Below are positions 16,195-24,677 of a stretch of DNA of 64,000 nt, piece by piece. The notes beneath the pieces are model-generated. The model made no database searches. It saw only the letters and a program-made list of their open reading frames with translations, and had not been told where the DNA came from. The stretch covers positions 124,001-188,000 of the forward strand of contig CAXXGF010000054.1 in NCBI GenBank assembly GCA_963677445.2, read 5' to 3'. This DNA comes from G963677445 sp963677445. Its GTDB lineage: Bacteria > Bacteroidota > Ignavibacteria > Ignavibacteriales > Melioribacteraceae. How positions within the stretch are numbered: the stretch's first letter is position 1; the number at the start of each line of letters is the position of its first letter. The position numbers were made by a program, and so were the translations under genes.

Positions 16195-17460
16195 TTATTC
16201 AAAAAATTGTGATTTTAGATAACCGGGCAGATATTTTTTAATAGAACTGCCTATATCTAATCCGGTGCTGTAATTTGTCCAGCCATAACGTGTAGCGCGG
16301 GCCCTGTATTCCCAGGGGAAATAACCGGCCGGCCTTATTCTCACCGGGCCTGATTTCATATATGAGCTTAAGAAGAGGGGTATTCTTATGTTGAATCCCC
16401 CGTTTTTGTCTATATCTGTCTGAGTGTAATAAAAACCGATATCCACTTCACCGAAATAACGTTTAATGTCAAACCGCCAGCCTGCGTCTTCATATAAACT
16501 GCGGCCGTAAGTAAACTTAAACTGCACATCGCAGCGGGAATAATAGTAGCCTGTTTCCAGGAAAGGTGTAAAAGCATTCAGGTGTGTATAATAAAGCACA
16601 CCGCTGAAAAATGAGGCATAACCGGTATAACCAATTTTGCCACCCAGGAAAAAATTTCCATTCAGGAAATATTTCCTTATCTGAATATCAATTCCATAAC
16701 GGTGTCCCGTAAAATAACCCAGGGTGGCCGAAAGAAAAGTATTAAAGGGAAAGCGAAAAAACTGGTTAATATTGGAGAGACCCGGCCTGATATAATTTCC
16801 CTCAGAATTCAAATCATTAAAGATGGGAAATATCACCCGGCCTGAAATGGAAAAACCGGGGAGCAGAGTTGTCTTCAGTTCCGGACAAATATTTACCTGT
16901 GAATCGACCGGATCAACAAATCCCACAAAATTTGCCTTATACTGCGGATGCAGTACAATCTCGAAAATAAAATCAGAGTTATTTGTCTTTTGTTTATTTT
17001 CGAGCTTTTTCCAATAGTTATCGGTGTTCAGTGTGGTTTTTATACTCGCCCTAAGGATTCCCTTTTCCGTTTCTCCGGCGAGCCAGGATTTATACAACTC
17101 TGAAGAAATATTAAAAGCGGAAATAGGAATCTTCCTTCGCTGGATGACAATAACAAGTTCATAATCTTCCTCCAGAATTTCACAAACTAAGCGCAACACC
17201 TCTTTCAGAGCGGTTACTTCATAACGATAGATAAGGTTTTCATAGGTAAGAATAAGCTGATTTTCCTCAGCGCATACGGCCACATTATTAAATCCTTCAG
17301 CAACCAGCGCGCCGGTTATACTTGCTTCCAGATTTTCAGCCCTTTGAGCCCGGCTCGTAATGGGCGCCAGCAAAAAAAACAACATTACGCTGACGGTGGA
17401 TGTCCTGCCGCGCCACATAATAAACAGATTACGCGTCGCCGACAGAAAACCTGCCTTCAT
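16195..17460 (-). CDS. YjbH-like outer-membrane protein (copy 2), first gene of the operon
   Basis: The 421-residue product begins at ATG 17460 behind AAGGGGAG. A leader with a hydrophobic stretch (about 22-38, VSVMLFFLLAPITSRAQ) is followed by the same soluble and barrel regions as copy 1 (GFNNVAVCAEENQLILTYEN; YGRSLYEDAGWRFDIKRYFG; FNIRIPLFLSSYMKSG). Most differences from copy 1 lie in the leader and the first 80 residues. As first gene of a run of eight minus-strand genes with gaps of 4-43 bp, it should carry the operon promoter; a TATATTTG -7 element lies at 17605-17612, without a convincing -33 partner. A hairpin sits in the leader region. Confidence 0.8.
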   Translation of the reverse strand: MKAGFLSATRNLFIMWRGRTSTVSVMLFFLLAPITSRAQRAENLEASITGALVAEGFNNVAVCAEENQLILTYENLIYRYEVTALKEVLRLVCEILEEDYELVIVIQRRKIPISAFNISSELYKSWLAGETEKGILRASIKTTLNTDNYWKKLENKQKTNNSDFIFEIVLHPQYKANFVGFVDPVDSQVNICPELKTTLLPGFSISGRVIFPIFNDLNSEGNYIRPGLSNINQFFRFPFNTFLSATLGYFTGHRYGIDIQIRKYFLNGNFFLGGKIGYTGYASFFSGVLYYTHLNAFTPFLETGYYYSRCDVQFKFTYGRSLYEDAGWRFDIKRYFGEVDIGFYYTQTDIDKNGGFNIRIPLFLSSYMKSGPVRIRPAGYFPWEYRARATRYGWTNYSTGLDIGSSIKKYLPGYLKSQFFE

Positions 17461-17474
17461 GCCTGATTCTCCCC

Positions 17475-17502
17475 TTAAGGATTAATCTTGCCAAATCCTT
17501 AA
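17475..17502 (-). promoter_or_regulatory. Leader hairpin next to the operon's ribosome-binding site
   Basis: A perfect inverted repeat TTAAGGATT / AATCCTTAA (17475-17483 and 17494-17502, 10-base loop) lies in the expected 5' leader of the envelope operon. Its 3' arm in the mRNA overlaps the AA of the AAGGGGAG ribosome site. It could limit translation of the first gene, but this is inferred from geometry alone. I see nothing else in 17503-17864 apart from AT-rich sequence. Confidence 0.4.
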
Positions 17503-17864
17503 AAAATAGTATTATCAAAAGTTACCGTATCAATGTAACTTCTCTTCCTTCCAAAATTATGTCGTTTTATGTTTTGCCCCGATAGTCACCTGTATATAAT
17601 ATATCAAATATATTTATGTAATGCAATATTTGGATATTAAATTTTAAAATTTGTTTATTTGACTACTAATTGTAAGCGGTTTTAGTATTGAGGTTTAATG
17701 TTACCCTTCCTGGTATTGCAGTAAATTCTAAGCTTGCAGAGCCGGAGAGAATGGGGAGTTAAGAAATAATATTGAGAAATTGCCTTCTCTGGATTATTTT
17801 GGAGACTCAAGACTGTAAAAAAACGATTTCGACTTCGATTGCGATTTGGATTTGAACCAGTGCG

Positions 17865-18145
17865 TTAAATCCTGCTGTGGAGAATCGCTATCTGCTCTTC
17901 ATCTGTAAGTCTTCTTTCGAGAAAATCATCGACGCCCCTGATTGACGTAAAAGGTTTAATTCCCGATTTATGCCTGAGCAGGTGATCAATAGTTATTTTA
18001 TTTCCGGTATCTTTCCTGTAATTTTTGATATATTCTGTTATAACGGCCTCACTCCTGAGTGTTGCTTCTTCGAGCAATTGCAGTATCATAGCAGTAGTAA
18101 ATTATTTCGTTATTGATCAGGCATTAAACCGGGTCTCTGGTTCAT
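17865..18145 (-). pseudogene. Decayed serine beta-lactamase/penicillin-binding family gene
   Basis: The open frame at 17865-18089 encodes FTTAMILQLLEEATL-like sequence and KITIDHLLRHKSGIKPFTS, which is the conserved block after the active site in class C beta-lactamase-related hydrolases (usually ITIRHLLTHTSGI). Reading further upstream in the same frame gives ETRFNA, a TGA stop, SITK, a TAA stop and then FTTAM. In intact relatives this is ETRFNxGSxTKQFTA, so the catalytic SxxK survives between two point-mutation stops. The 3' part is missing after about 75 codons. This is a genuine remnant, not functional. A secreted protein resembling the C-terminal domain often attached to such enzymes is found at 20054. 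Confidence 0.75.
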
Positions 18146-18348
18146 TATTTATATTTTTTTCCCTGTATGCCTGTCTCCCTGTCCGAAAGCTCCTTCATAA
18201 ATAACCTCGCCTCCCTGAGTTAGCAAGGCAGCTCCGGAGAAAAGTCCTCTCTCATTACTCTCTCTTAGAAAATTTTAAATTTCATTTTTCTGCGCAAAAA
18301 CCAAACTCACACAAATGATAAAAAATGCCATGAATATTTCACAAAAAC

Positions 18349-18537
18349 TCATTTATCCTCCTCTTTTTTCCTGCTCATTCCCAATATAAAAAACAAACCT
18401 CCAACCGCGATAAAAACCACCCCAACGCCTGGCATACTAATGGCATTCATCAGTACAACTCCGTGAGTAATCAGTATAATGCTCAAAATTATCGCTCTTT
18501 TATATGGGGGCTTTTTTTTGATATCTTCAATTTCCAT
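18349..18537 (-). CDS. Small two-helix membrane protein
   Basis: The 62-residue product has a charged N-terminus (MEIEDIKKKPPYKR), two hydrophobic segments (about 15-31 and 36-53) and a basic and acidic tail (SRKKEEDK). This is the topology of small integral membrane proteins of unknown function. It lies 26 bp downstream of the PS-10-type peptidase gene on the same strand and could be cotranscribed with it. No family is recognised. The frame is short, but its amphipathic layout and position support it. Confidence 0.5.
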   Translation of the reverse strand: MEIEDIKKKPPYKRAIILSIILITHGVVLMNAISMPGVGVVFIAVGGLFFILGMSRKKEEDK

Positions 18538-18563
18538 TTTTTACCTCAAACATATTTATGGTT

Positions 18564-19925
18564 TTATTTAAGTAACCGGACAGGTTTATTTTCAGCAAAG
18601 AATTTAGACGGAATTACTCCCTGACCAGTTATTGAAATTTCCAGCCATTCTTCCAATGTTGAATAAACAAGGTAGGCTTCATCCAGATCTGCCAGTCTGA
18701 CACTATGGTCGGCTCCCGGCTGAACAATTTTTATTGAGTTTGTGCTTCCTGTGTTTTCTATCGCGGCCGCGCTCCAGGGATCATTTCCCCCGTAAATATA
18801 AATGATATTATTTCCCTCGGTCATCAGCCAGTTTTTTATATCAGTCATAACGTCGCTCCTGAACAGAGCGCTGGAACCGGAAGGCACATAAAAATCGTAA
18901 GATGGATCGGTTGTAAGCAGACTGGCAAGGTTTTCATTTTTCAGTTTATACCAGCCAAGTTCAGTATATGCCTGGTAATAAACGGGGGAATAATATTCAC
19001 GGTATTCATCCGAATAAAGTGGAAATCCGCCGGCCTCTTCAAGATGCCGATAGAGTTCATCAATGGTTGAGCCTGAGCCGGGGATATTCTCTGAAGGCCA
19101 TAAAGTAAACTGCCAGTAAGCGAAAGGATATTCACAAATTTCATATTCGAGGATAATGGCAGGATCGACATTATATGTAAGAGATGAATTATTCATATAA
19201 TTTTCTATCTTCGGCAAAATCTCATCGCGGTTTTCCAATACCATCATCTGATAATTAAATATCTTTTCCCGCGTATCAGCATCCCCGACCTGCTCTAAAA
19301 ATGGCTGAAACCTCGGATCATCTACACCATTAATTATCGGAGCGACCCAGGCGACTGTGGCATCAACATCATCAGGATAAAACCTCTTGTGGAAGAGGGC
19401 GGTCATGCCACTTTTGCTTCTGCCCAGACTTAACCATTTACCACCATAAATTTCCTTAAAGAACCGCGCGATTCTGTGATGATCTGCCGCCGCCTGTTCT
19501 ATAGTAAGAAATTGCCAGTTTGTCGGTTCCGGCCGCGCGTCAGCCATGTAACGGTGTGTTATCTGAAGCTGATTCGCGTTTAGCGCTGATGTCAGGTCAT
19601 AAATATAATCGGGCCTTGAAGTATAGCCCGAAGCGCAGAAAATAAAAGGCGCCTCTTCATTAACGTGGTGAAGATACATCCTCTGGCTGAATTGCTGCCC
19701 TTCAGGATCACTATGATCAACAGGCTGCTGAAGTATAAGTTCGAACGATCTTTCAAATCCGGCTGCCGGAATTATTTCATTAATTTCAAGTCCGGGAATG
19801 TTTTGCAGTTTTTCCATGAATGTCAGTTCAATTTCAGGACTGCCCGGATCATCTGAACATGACAGAGCAAGTAAGGCCAAAAAAGCAAAAGGCAGAAAGT
19901 ATAATTTGTTAATTTTAGTTTTCAT
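18564..19925 (-). CDS. PS-10/S37-family secreted serine aminopeptidase-like lipoprotein
   Basis: I start at ATG 19925, which places a lipoprotein signal correctly (LALLALSC, Cys23); the frame extends to 19958 without better support. The 453-residue mature protein is an alpha/beta hydrolase of the S37 (PS-10, tripeptidyl-aminopeptidase-like) family. It shows PVDHSDPEGQQFSQR near 69-82, the nucleophile region SLGRSKSGMT with S170, and the later GGNDPWSAAA and GADHSVRL that supply the Asp and His. The usual GxSKGG has Ser in place of one Gly. It probably removes short peptides from the N-termini of proteins outside the cytoplasm. Neighbours are a small membrane protein downstream and a separately promoted gene upstream. 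Confidence 0.88.
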   Translation of the reverse strand: MKTKINKLYFLPFAFLALLALSCSDDPGSPEIELTFMEKLQNIPGLEINEIIPAAGFERSFELILQQPVDHSDPEGQQFSQRMYLHHVNEEAPFIFCASGYTSRPDYIYDLTSALNANQLQITHRYMADARPEPTNWQFLTIEQAAADHHRIARFFKEIYGGKWLSLGRSKSGMTALFHKRFYPDDVDATVAWVAPIINGVDDPRFQPFLEQVGDADTREKIFNYQMMVLENRDEILPKIENYMNNSSLTYNVDPAIILEYEICEYPFAYWQFTLWPSENIPGSGSTIDELYRHLEEAGGFPLYSDEYREYYSPVYYQAYTELGWYKLKNENLASLLTTDPSYDFYVPSGSSALFRSDVMTDIKNWLMTEGNNIIYIYGGNDPWSAAAIENTGSTNSIKIVQPGADHSVRLADLDEAYLVYSTLEEWLEISITGQGVIPSKFFAENKPVRLLK

Positions 19926-20053
19926 ATTTTTTTGCTGCATTAATGAATATTCAATCATGTGGCTCTACAAGGCAAATTTAGCTGAAAAGAGAAGACCTGC
20001 CACCTTTTTAATCAGTAAAAGGCATTTCGGGACGGCGGAAGGTATCAGGCCTG

Positions 20054-20674
20054 TTACTTATTATTTATTATTCTTTCAGCGCGTAAAATTATTCCACCCT
20101 GCCTGAGCAGAAGGTATTCAGCGATATTTTCCTCATTTTTTACAAATTCTATTGAGGCGGCGACAACTTTATAAAAGAAGTTATTTTCGGCGTAAGGGAA
20201 TATTTCAAATCTCTGCTGTCCTGAAATAAGGGCAAATAATTTATTTCCTTCTTTTGTAATCACAAATATCCTGGAAGCGTCCAGTCGGTATTTGCCTTCC
20301 AGACCGGTAAGAAGGGAGTCTGGCAGATTTATCTCTTCATATTCATGCAGGGGATCGGGCGCTGAAATTTCAGGAGCGTGAATTGTCTGCCCATACATTT
20401 TAATCACGAGATAAGGCTGCCCCATCTTTGTAATAAGAGAAAAATCGATGGTCCCGCTGATGGAACCAATTTTATAGAGATCACCTGACAGGTGTATCAG
20501 CTTTTCTTTTGATTTACCGGTTGGTTTGATATAAATGCCATCATCCTCCGGAAGGACCATCAGGTTAAAACCTGGTTTAATCTGGTATTCTCCCTGTATA
20601 TCAAGTGTGTCGGTCTGACAAAATAATTGTGAAGCCAAAACTGAGAATAAACCGATAAACATTATAAATTTCAT
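20054..20674 (-). CDS. Secreted protein with a DUF3471-like C-terminal domain
   Basis: The start at ATG 20674 is chosen because CGGAG lies just upstream; the frame could begin six bases earlier at GTG. The 206-residue product has a signal peptide (about 1-20, LASQLFCQ). The C-terminal 75 residues (GLEGKYRLDASRIFVITKEG, GQQRFEIFPYAENNFFYKVV) resemble the DUF3471 domain usually found attached to beta-lactamase-family hydrolases. Here it stands alone, 2 kb from a dead gene of that family at 17865, so it may be a detached partner or an independent binding protein. A good Bacteroidota-type promoter lies upstream at 20709-20740. Confidence 0.65.
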   Translation of the reverse strand: MKFIMFIGLFSVLASQLFCQTDTLDIQGEYQIKPGFNLMVLPEDDGIYIKPTGKSKEKLIHLSGDLYKIGSISGTIDFSLITKMGQPYLVIKMYGQTIHAPEISAPDPLHEYEEINLPDSLLTGLEGKYRLDASRIFVITKEGNKLFALISGQQRFEIFPYAENNFFYKVVAASIEFVKNEENIAEYLLLRQGGIILRAERIINNK

Positions 20675-20708
20675 AGTCACTCCGGAATAATAGTCAAATA
20701 AACATTAA

Positions 20709-20740
20709 TAAATATAATATATATCCGGCTATATGTCAAA
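20709..20740 (-). promoter_or_regulatory. Bacteroidota-type promoter for the gene at 20054
   Basis: On the minus strand TTTG (20740-20737) is followed after exactly 20 bases by TATATTTA (20716-20709), one base from the TAnnTTTG consensus of Bacteroidota housekeeping promoters. Transcription would begin about 30 bases before ATG 20674. Confidence 0.6.
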
Positions 20741-20927
20741 TATATATTGCATTGATGATATTTCCGAAATTATTGATCAGACATAATTTATTCCTGAACA
20801 TTAGCTTAAACACCGTTATCTATGCCAGAATATTTTTGCTCTGCCAGATTCTCATCAATTTATTTAATCAGGATGAAAAAGTGAGACTCTTTCTGCTAAA
20901 TCTAATAACCTTTTGATCCGAAGTATA

Positions 20928-21650
20928 TTAACCGGCTTTTAGTATTGTTGGCAGTTCATCCCAAATGCGGCCATCCAGTTGGCGCCCATTCCTTTTTTTA
21001 TTAAATCCACCCCATTGTTTAAAGAAAAAGGGAACTTCAGATTCAACACACTGGTCCCTTATGTCTCTAACCCACATTGCGTCAATTGGTCTTGATTTAG
21101 GACCAGACTCCCCCCCGGCAATAACCCAATCTATGTTTTTTAAATTAATCCCCTTAACTGGCCCCAACAACGGCTCAAAAGAAATAAACTTTACCTTTGC
21201 ATTTGTTTGCCTGAGAAATTCAACTCTGTCACAATATTCACTATTTTCAACACTGACGCCCATCCATATATTATTTGTCCACGGCAGAAGATTATTTAAC
21301 TTCTTTAATCTGTCTGCTCTTTTTGTGAGAACCTGAAAAGTATGCCAATCCGCAATATTCATTGTATTAAACACATCAAGAATGAAGTCATTTGATACCT
21401 TTTCATGAAAAAGGTCACTCATAGAGTTAACAAAAATCATTTGTGGTTTTTTCCAGGTAATCGGTAATAACACTGAATTTGGGTGAGTTGAGAGTTCAAA
21501 ACCTTTGCTATAATTTTCAGCCCCCATTGATTTTAATCTTTTTGCCATTCTTTCGGCATAACAATTTTTGCATCCGGGACTTATTTTAGTGCACCCGGTA
21601 ACCGGATTCCAGGTTGATTCAGTCCACTCGATATCTGATTTTAAGCTCAT
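20928..21650 (-). CDS. DUF5131 (phage Gp37/Gp68 family) three-cysteine protein
   Basis: The 240-residue protein belongs to the DUF5131 / Gp37-Gp68 family. It opens with SDIEWTESTWNPVTGC and has three cysteines, C20, C27 and C30, in a pattern (Cx6CxxC) that suggests Fe-S or radical-SAM-like chemistry. Conserved family segments FVNSMSDLFHEKVS, WMGVSVEN and FISFEPLLGP, VIAGGESGPKSRP follow. The reaction is not known. The gene starts eight bases after the stop of the TcmP gene upstream, so the two form an operon; this association recurs in bacteria, as the partner's name (three-Cys-motif partner) records. Family members occur in phages and accessory regions. I find no obvious defect. Confidence 0.88.
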   Translation of the reverse strand: MSLKSDIEWTESTWNPVTGCTKISPGCKNCYAERMAKRLKSMGAENYSKGFELSTHPNSVLLPITWKKPQMIFVNSMSDLFHEKVSNDFILDVFNTMNIADWHTFQVLTKRADRLKKLNNLLPWTNNIWMGVSVENSEYCDRVEFLRQTNAKVKFISFEPLLGPVKGINLKNIDWVIAGGESGPKSRPIDAMWVRDIRDQCVESEVPFFFKQWGGFNKKRNGRQLDGRIWDELPTILKAG

Positions 21651-21658
21651 GTTTAAAC

Positions 21659-22492
21659 CTATTTAAATAATTCCTGTTGACCAGATGTGCCATGCAGGGC
21701 ATTTTTCCAGAATTTTTTTGCTAATGGATGTTTGCTATAGAAAGCAAGATAATAAATAGGAGTATTTTTTGTATTTCTTATTAGAACATATTCGCTATTT
21801 AACATAGGCAGATAACCTGCGCTTTCCATCTGGCTATTGAAAAAATCTACAACAAATTTACCAAATTTCATGTTCATTTTCGATTTTTCCCATGCGTCTC
21901 TCCATGAATCTGTATTTAGAAATTTTGAAACGAGAGCCGACTCTTCTTTTATATAGTATTTCTCATTTCGATGAGCATCCATATAAGATGGAATCAAGAC
22001 TAAAAAATCTATTTTGTATTTTGACAATTCCAATAATGTTTGCAACGATAAATTATCAATTTTGAACGGGTCGGCGAGACAGAACGTCAGACTGAATCTA
22101 CCCCTAGTGATAGTGGAAATAATATCCAATATTATTCCTGTATTGTAATTAACATCACCGGAAATATACTCAGCATCAATTTCTGGATAATCCCTTATTA
22201 TTCGTTTATTCAGATCATTCAAATATTCGGATTTGAGATCGCAGAATATATATTTATCAAATTTTTCTCTCACAGATGCGGCAATAAGTGGAGAGGTCAT
22301 AACAATTCTGTCGGTATCCTTTATCCTGCCATATCCACTGGATGAAAATAGGTCGAGATAAACTATTTTATCCCACTTGCTTTTCATACTTGTCGAAAAC
22401 ATATTTGCATATTGTTCAATCAGATCGTATTTTCTTTCAGCCCAGGACCCAATATTGCCCATTAGCAATCCATCATCTTCTACAAATTTCAT
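21659..22492 (-). CDS. tcmP: Three-Cys-motif partner protein TcmP
   Basis: The start is ATG 22492, preceded by AAGGAGAATC; a longer frame to 22534 has no ribosome site. The 277-residue protein matches the TcmP family: an N-terminal GSWAERKYDLIEQYANMF, the central DLFSSSGYGR, and LTFCLADPF followed by TLLELSKYKIDFLVLIPS. It looks like a Rossmann-type, possibly methyltransferase-like protein. It is always named for its partner, the DUF5131 three-cysteine protein encoded eight bases downstream. The function of the pair is not known; mobile and defence contexts have been suggested from where such genes occur. Here it is flanked by ordinary genes on both sides. Confidence 0.85.
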   Translation of the reverse strand: MKFVEDDGLLMGNIGSWAERKYDLIEQYANMFSTSMKSKWDKIVYLDLFSSSGYGRIKDTDRIVMTSPLIAASVREKFDKYIFCDLKSEYLNDLNKRIIRDYPEIDAEYISGDVNYNTGIILDIISTITRGRFSLTFCLADPFKIDNLSLQTLLELSKYKIDFLVLIPSYMDAHRNEKYYIKEESALVSKFLNTDSWRDAWEKSKMNMKFGKFVVDFFNSQMESAGYLPMLNSEYVLIRNTKNTPIYYLAFYSKHPLAKKFWKNALHGTSGQQELFK

Positions 22493-22617
22493 ACTGATTC
22501 TCCTTATAATAAAATAAGGCAACAAATTATGCAACTTGTTTTAGTTTCCCCTTTTGCATCATAAAGAAAGATAAGAATAATAGTACAGTAAGGCAAAAAT
22601 ATTTCACAAAGCGAAAA

Positions 22618-23451
22618 TCAGGGGGGCAACTCCCTGAGGCACCAAAGAGCCACATTTTTCATCAGGGGCCAGTCGGAGCCTGAGTCGCTGATATTTTCCT
22701 CACCGGGGTAATATGTTCCATTAATGGTTGTGTCGGCAAAAACAACTCCGTCACGGTCGCTGTCCTCCTCTATTTCGGGATGTGTTCCTGTGGCAAAAAC
22801 TCTTCCGGCGCCATATTCAAAAACCAGCATTGCCGCCTTGTTTATTGCCGAATATGTTCCCAGGTGAAATATTTCATCTCCTTCCGGTTCGAAACAGGGA
22901 CCCCAGTAATAAAGGACGCTGAGGCTGTCGGACATACCCCGCGCTATTACATGTGTTGTATCCAAAATTACATCGCACATTCCATACCGGGGATACGCGA
23001 CAATTTCATTATTGGGTCCCCACGAGGTTCCTTCAAAAAGTGAGAGGGAGGACATAATTAACCTGCTCCCCTGCCAGTAAAGTTTTTCCGAAGTAAAAAA
23101 TCCGCCCGCGCAAAGACCTATATATCCCCCTCCGTTCCTGATAAATTCTCTTATTTTTTCCTTTCCGCTATCCGAAATATCAAGTGAATACTGGTACATA
23201 TCACCTCCCGGAAAAGAAACTATTTTAAATCCCCGCAGTGAATTGGCATGTATATATTCCGCGTCAATTATTTCTACCGTATATCCCATCCACCCGAACA
23301 TATTTTTTGCCGCTGTAACAGATTTATCCCAGGCGCCATTATCTGAATAAAGAGCTATATCAGCGGTTTTATCATCATTATTTTCGGTTGCGTCGCATGA
23401 AAAAATAAACAGGGCTGAAAATATTGAAAATAAAATTCTTCTTAACCACAT
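22618..23451 (-). CDS. BPL_N-domain (glutamine-amidotransferase-like) lipoprotein
   Basis: The 277-residue protein has a lipoprotein leader (FSALFIFSCD, Cys19). The domain that follows resembles the N-terminal domain of eukaryotic biotin-protein ligase, itself a class I glutamine amidotransferase-like fold: DIALYSDNGAWDKSV (about 31-45), FPGGDMYQY and the nucleophile elbow GGYIGLCAGG with C114. Downstream LVFEYGAGRVFATGTHPE resembles the usual His/Glu region. Location is extracytoplasmic. Proteins of this type are common in Bacteroidota and their substrate is unknown. The gene is flanked by a non-coding gap to TcmP (125 bp) and faces the plus-strand gene at 23642. Confidence 0.78.
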   Translation of the reverse strand: MWLRRILFSIFSALFIFSCDATENNDDKTADIALYSDNGAWDKSVTAAKNMFGWMGYTVEIIDAEYIHANSLRGFKIVSFPGGDMYQYSLDISDSGKEKIREFIRNGGGYIGLCAGGFFTSEKLYWQGSRLIMSSLSLFEGTSWGPNNEIVAYPRYGMCDVILDTTHVIARGMSDSLSVLYYWGPCFEPEGDEIFHLGTYSAINKAAMLVFEYGAGRVFATGTHPEIEEDSDRDGVVFADTTINGTYYPGEENISDSGSDWPLMKNVALWCLRELPP

Positions 23452-23641
23452 TCTGGTATTTCCTTATGATGTTCTCTGCCTCATCTATATTCATCAATTT
23501 TTTCACCAGCGTCAAGGGTATTTTTTTCCTCCGGTTCCATCTATTTTAATCTATTATTCTTTTTCGTTTGACATAAAAACAAAAATAATTATATTTATGG
23601 TACCAATGTATAAATGTATCTTTATTAATTATGGATGTAGT

Positions 23642-23926
23642 ATGAAAGAGAAAAAAATGAATGATCAGAAGGAAGAAAAATTTGTTGTTCAGCGTGTGCA
23701 GACAGGAATAAGGATTGAGAAAAGAATGCTGAAGGTACTTAAAGCTCTCGCCGAGTATTTTGATATGACACTTGGCGATCTGCTTGAAGGAATTGTGCTT
23801 CACGCCTTTGACGGCAAAGCGCCCTTTACAGAAGATGAAACATTGCAGAGGATTAAAGAGATAAAGAAGATTTACAATTTTGAGTTTGATTCCTCGGCAA
23901 GTCATAAGTTCAGTGAAAAAGATTAA
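23642..23926 (+). CDS. Small conserved DNA-binding-like protein
   Basis: I use ATG 23642 (94 residues); the frame can extend to 23597, and ATG 23657 is also possible. The core RTGIRIEKR-like segment (VQTGIRIEKRMLKVLKALAE) followed by DMTLGDLLEGIVLHAFDGK belongs to a family of about 90-residue hypothetical proteins seen in several phyla. The strand-helix-helix look is compatible with a ribbon-helix-helix fold, so DNA binding is possible but not shown. The next gene, a START-like protein at 24005, follows after a 13-bp-arm inverted repeat, and the two may be cotranscribed. Confidence 0.65.
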   Translation: MKEKKMNDQKEEKFVVQRVQTGIRIEKRMLKVLKALAEYFDMTLGDLLEGIVLHAFDGKAPFTEDETLQRIKEIKKIYNFEFDSSASHKFSEKD

Positions 23927-23936
23927 TGTGAAACCT

Positions 23937-23986
23937 CCGTGGGACAGATTACAAACCTGTGCGCCTATGGTGCATCTGTCCCACGG
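23937..23986. repeat. Perfect 13-bp inverted repeat between two genes
   Basis: CCGTGGGACAGAT (23937-23949) is exactly complementary to ATCTGTCCCACGG (23974-23986) across a 24-base loop. No T-run follows, so it is not a standard terminator. Its GGGACAG core recalls the GGACAGCC palindrome at 50396-50417, which suggests a dispersed REP-like family. Confidence 0.7.
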
Positions 23987-24004
23987 AATATTGGAGAAAA
24001 TGTT

Positions 24005-24496
24005 ATGAAGGAAAAATTTGAATCAAAACGAATATCAAAAACAGCCGAAATATTAGTTAATGCCGGTATCGAAAAGTCATTCCCGCTTTTTACCCCGATT
24101 GGTGAAAAAGTTTGGGCCGATGGCTGGGATCCGGAAATTATCTGGCTGCCGGAAAAACTGATCGCGGAACACATGGTATTCAAAACGGAGCCTTCCGACC
24201 TGTTCAAAGGGCGGGAATCGGAATATGTATGGACTGTCTCGAAATATTCACCTGAAGAGTATTTTGTAGAATACACAGTTTTCACCCCGGAAAGATTGTG
24301 GAATATTACAGTCATTTGTAAAAAAGCCATGGAGGAAAAAACTGCCGTGTCGGTTACATATTCTTTTACCGGACTAAATGAGGAAGGAAACAGTAAAAAC
24401 AGATTCCACCTCGAAGGTATGTACAGTGAAAATCTGAAGGATTGGGAAAGAGCGATTAACCAATACCTGGAAACAGGAGAAATGCTGAAGCACTGA
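24005..24496 (+). CDS. START/SRPBCC-like ligand-binding protein
   Basis: The start ATG 24005 follows GGAGAAAATG spacing better than the upstream frame at 23939, which would read through the inverted repeat. The 163-residue product has the alternation of strands seen in SRPBCC (Bet v1-like) proteins: ISKTAEILVNAGIEKSFPLF, a long middle with EYVWTVSKYSPEEYFVEYTV, and AVSVTYSFTGLNEEG, ending in a C-terminal helix (NLKDWERAINQYLETGE). Such proteins bind hydrophobic ligands. The specific ligand is unknown and the family assignment is from overall pattern only. Confidence 0.65.
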   Translation: MKEKFESKRISKTAEILVNAGIEKSFPLFTPIGEKVWADGWDPEIIWLPEKLIAEHMVFKTEPSDLFKGRESEYVWTVSKYSPEEYFVEYTVFTPERLWNITVICKKAMEEKTAVSVTYSFTGLNEEGNSKNRFHLEGMYSENLKDWERAINQYLETGEMLKH

Positions 24497-24677
24497 TTTC
24501 ATTTTTCTATGATAATGAGGGAATCTTATTTCAGGTATTATAAAGAAGCTAAAAAATCGGTGAATAATCACGCGTTCTAAATTTCATGAGAATACTATTT
24601 GGTTATTTTTAGTATTACATTTATTTTCCTTTGTTGATGAAAAATTCATATACAGACTATTTAGGGAGGAGCAAAAA

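Noticed and set aside
9171..17460. Type IX secretion or gliding operon
   Set aside because: None of the eight proteins carries Gld, Spr or Por family signatures; the YjbH-like features point to an exopolysaccharide-type role.
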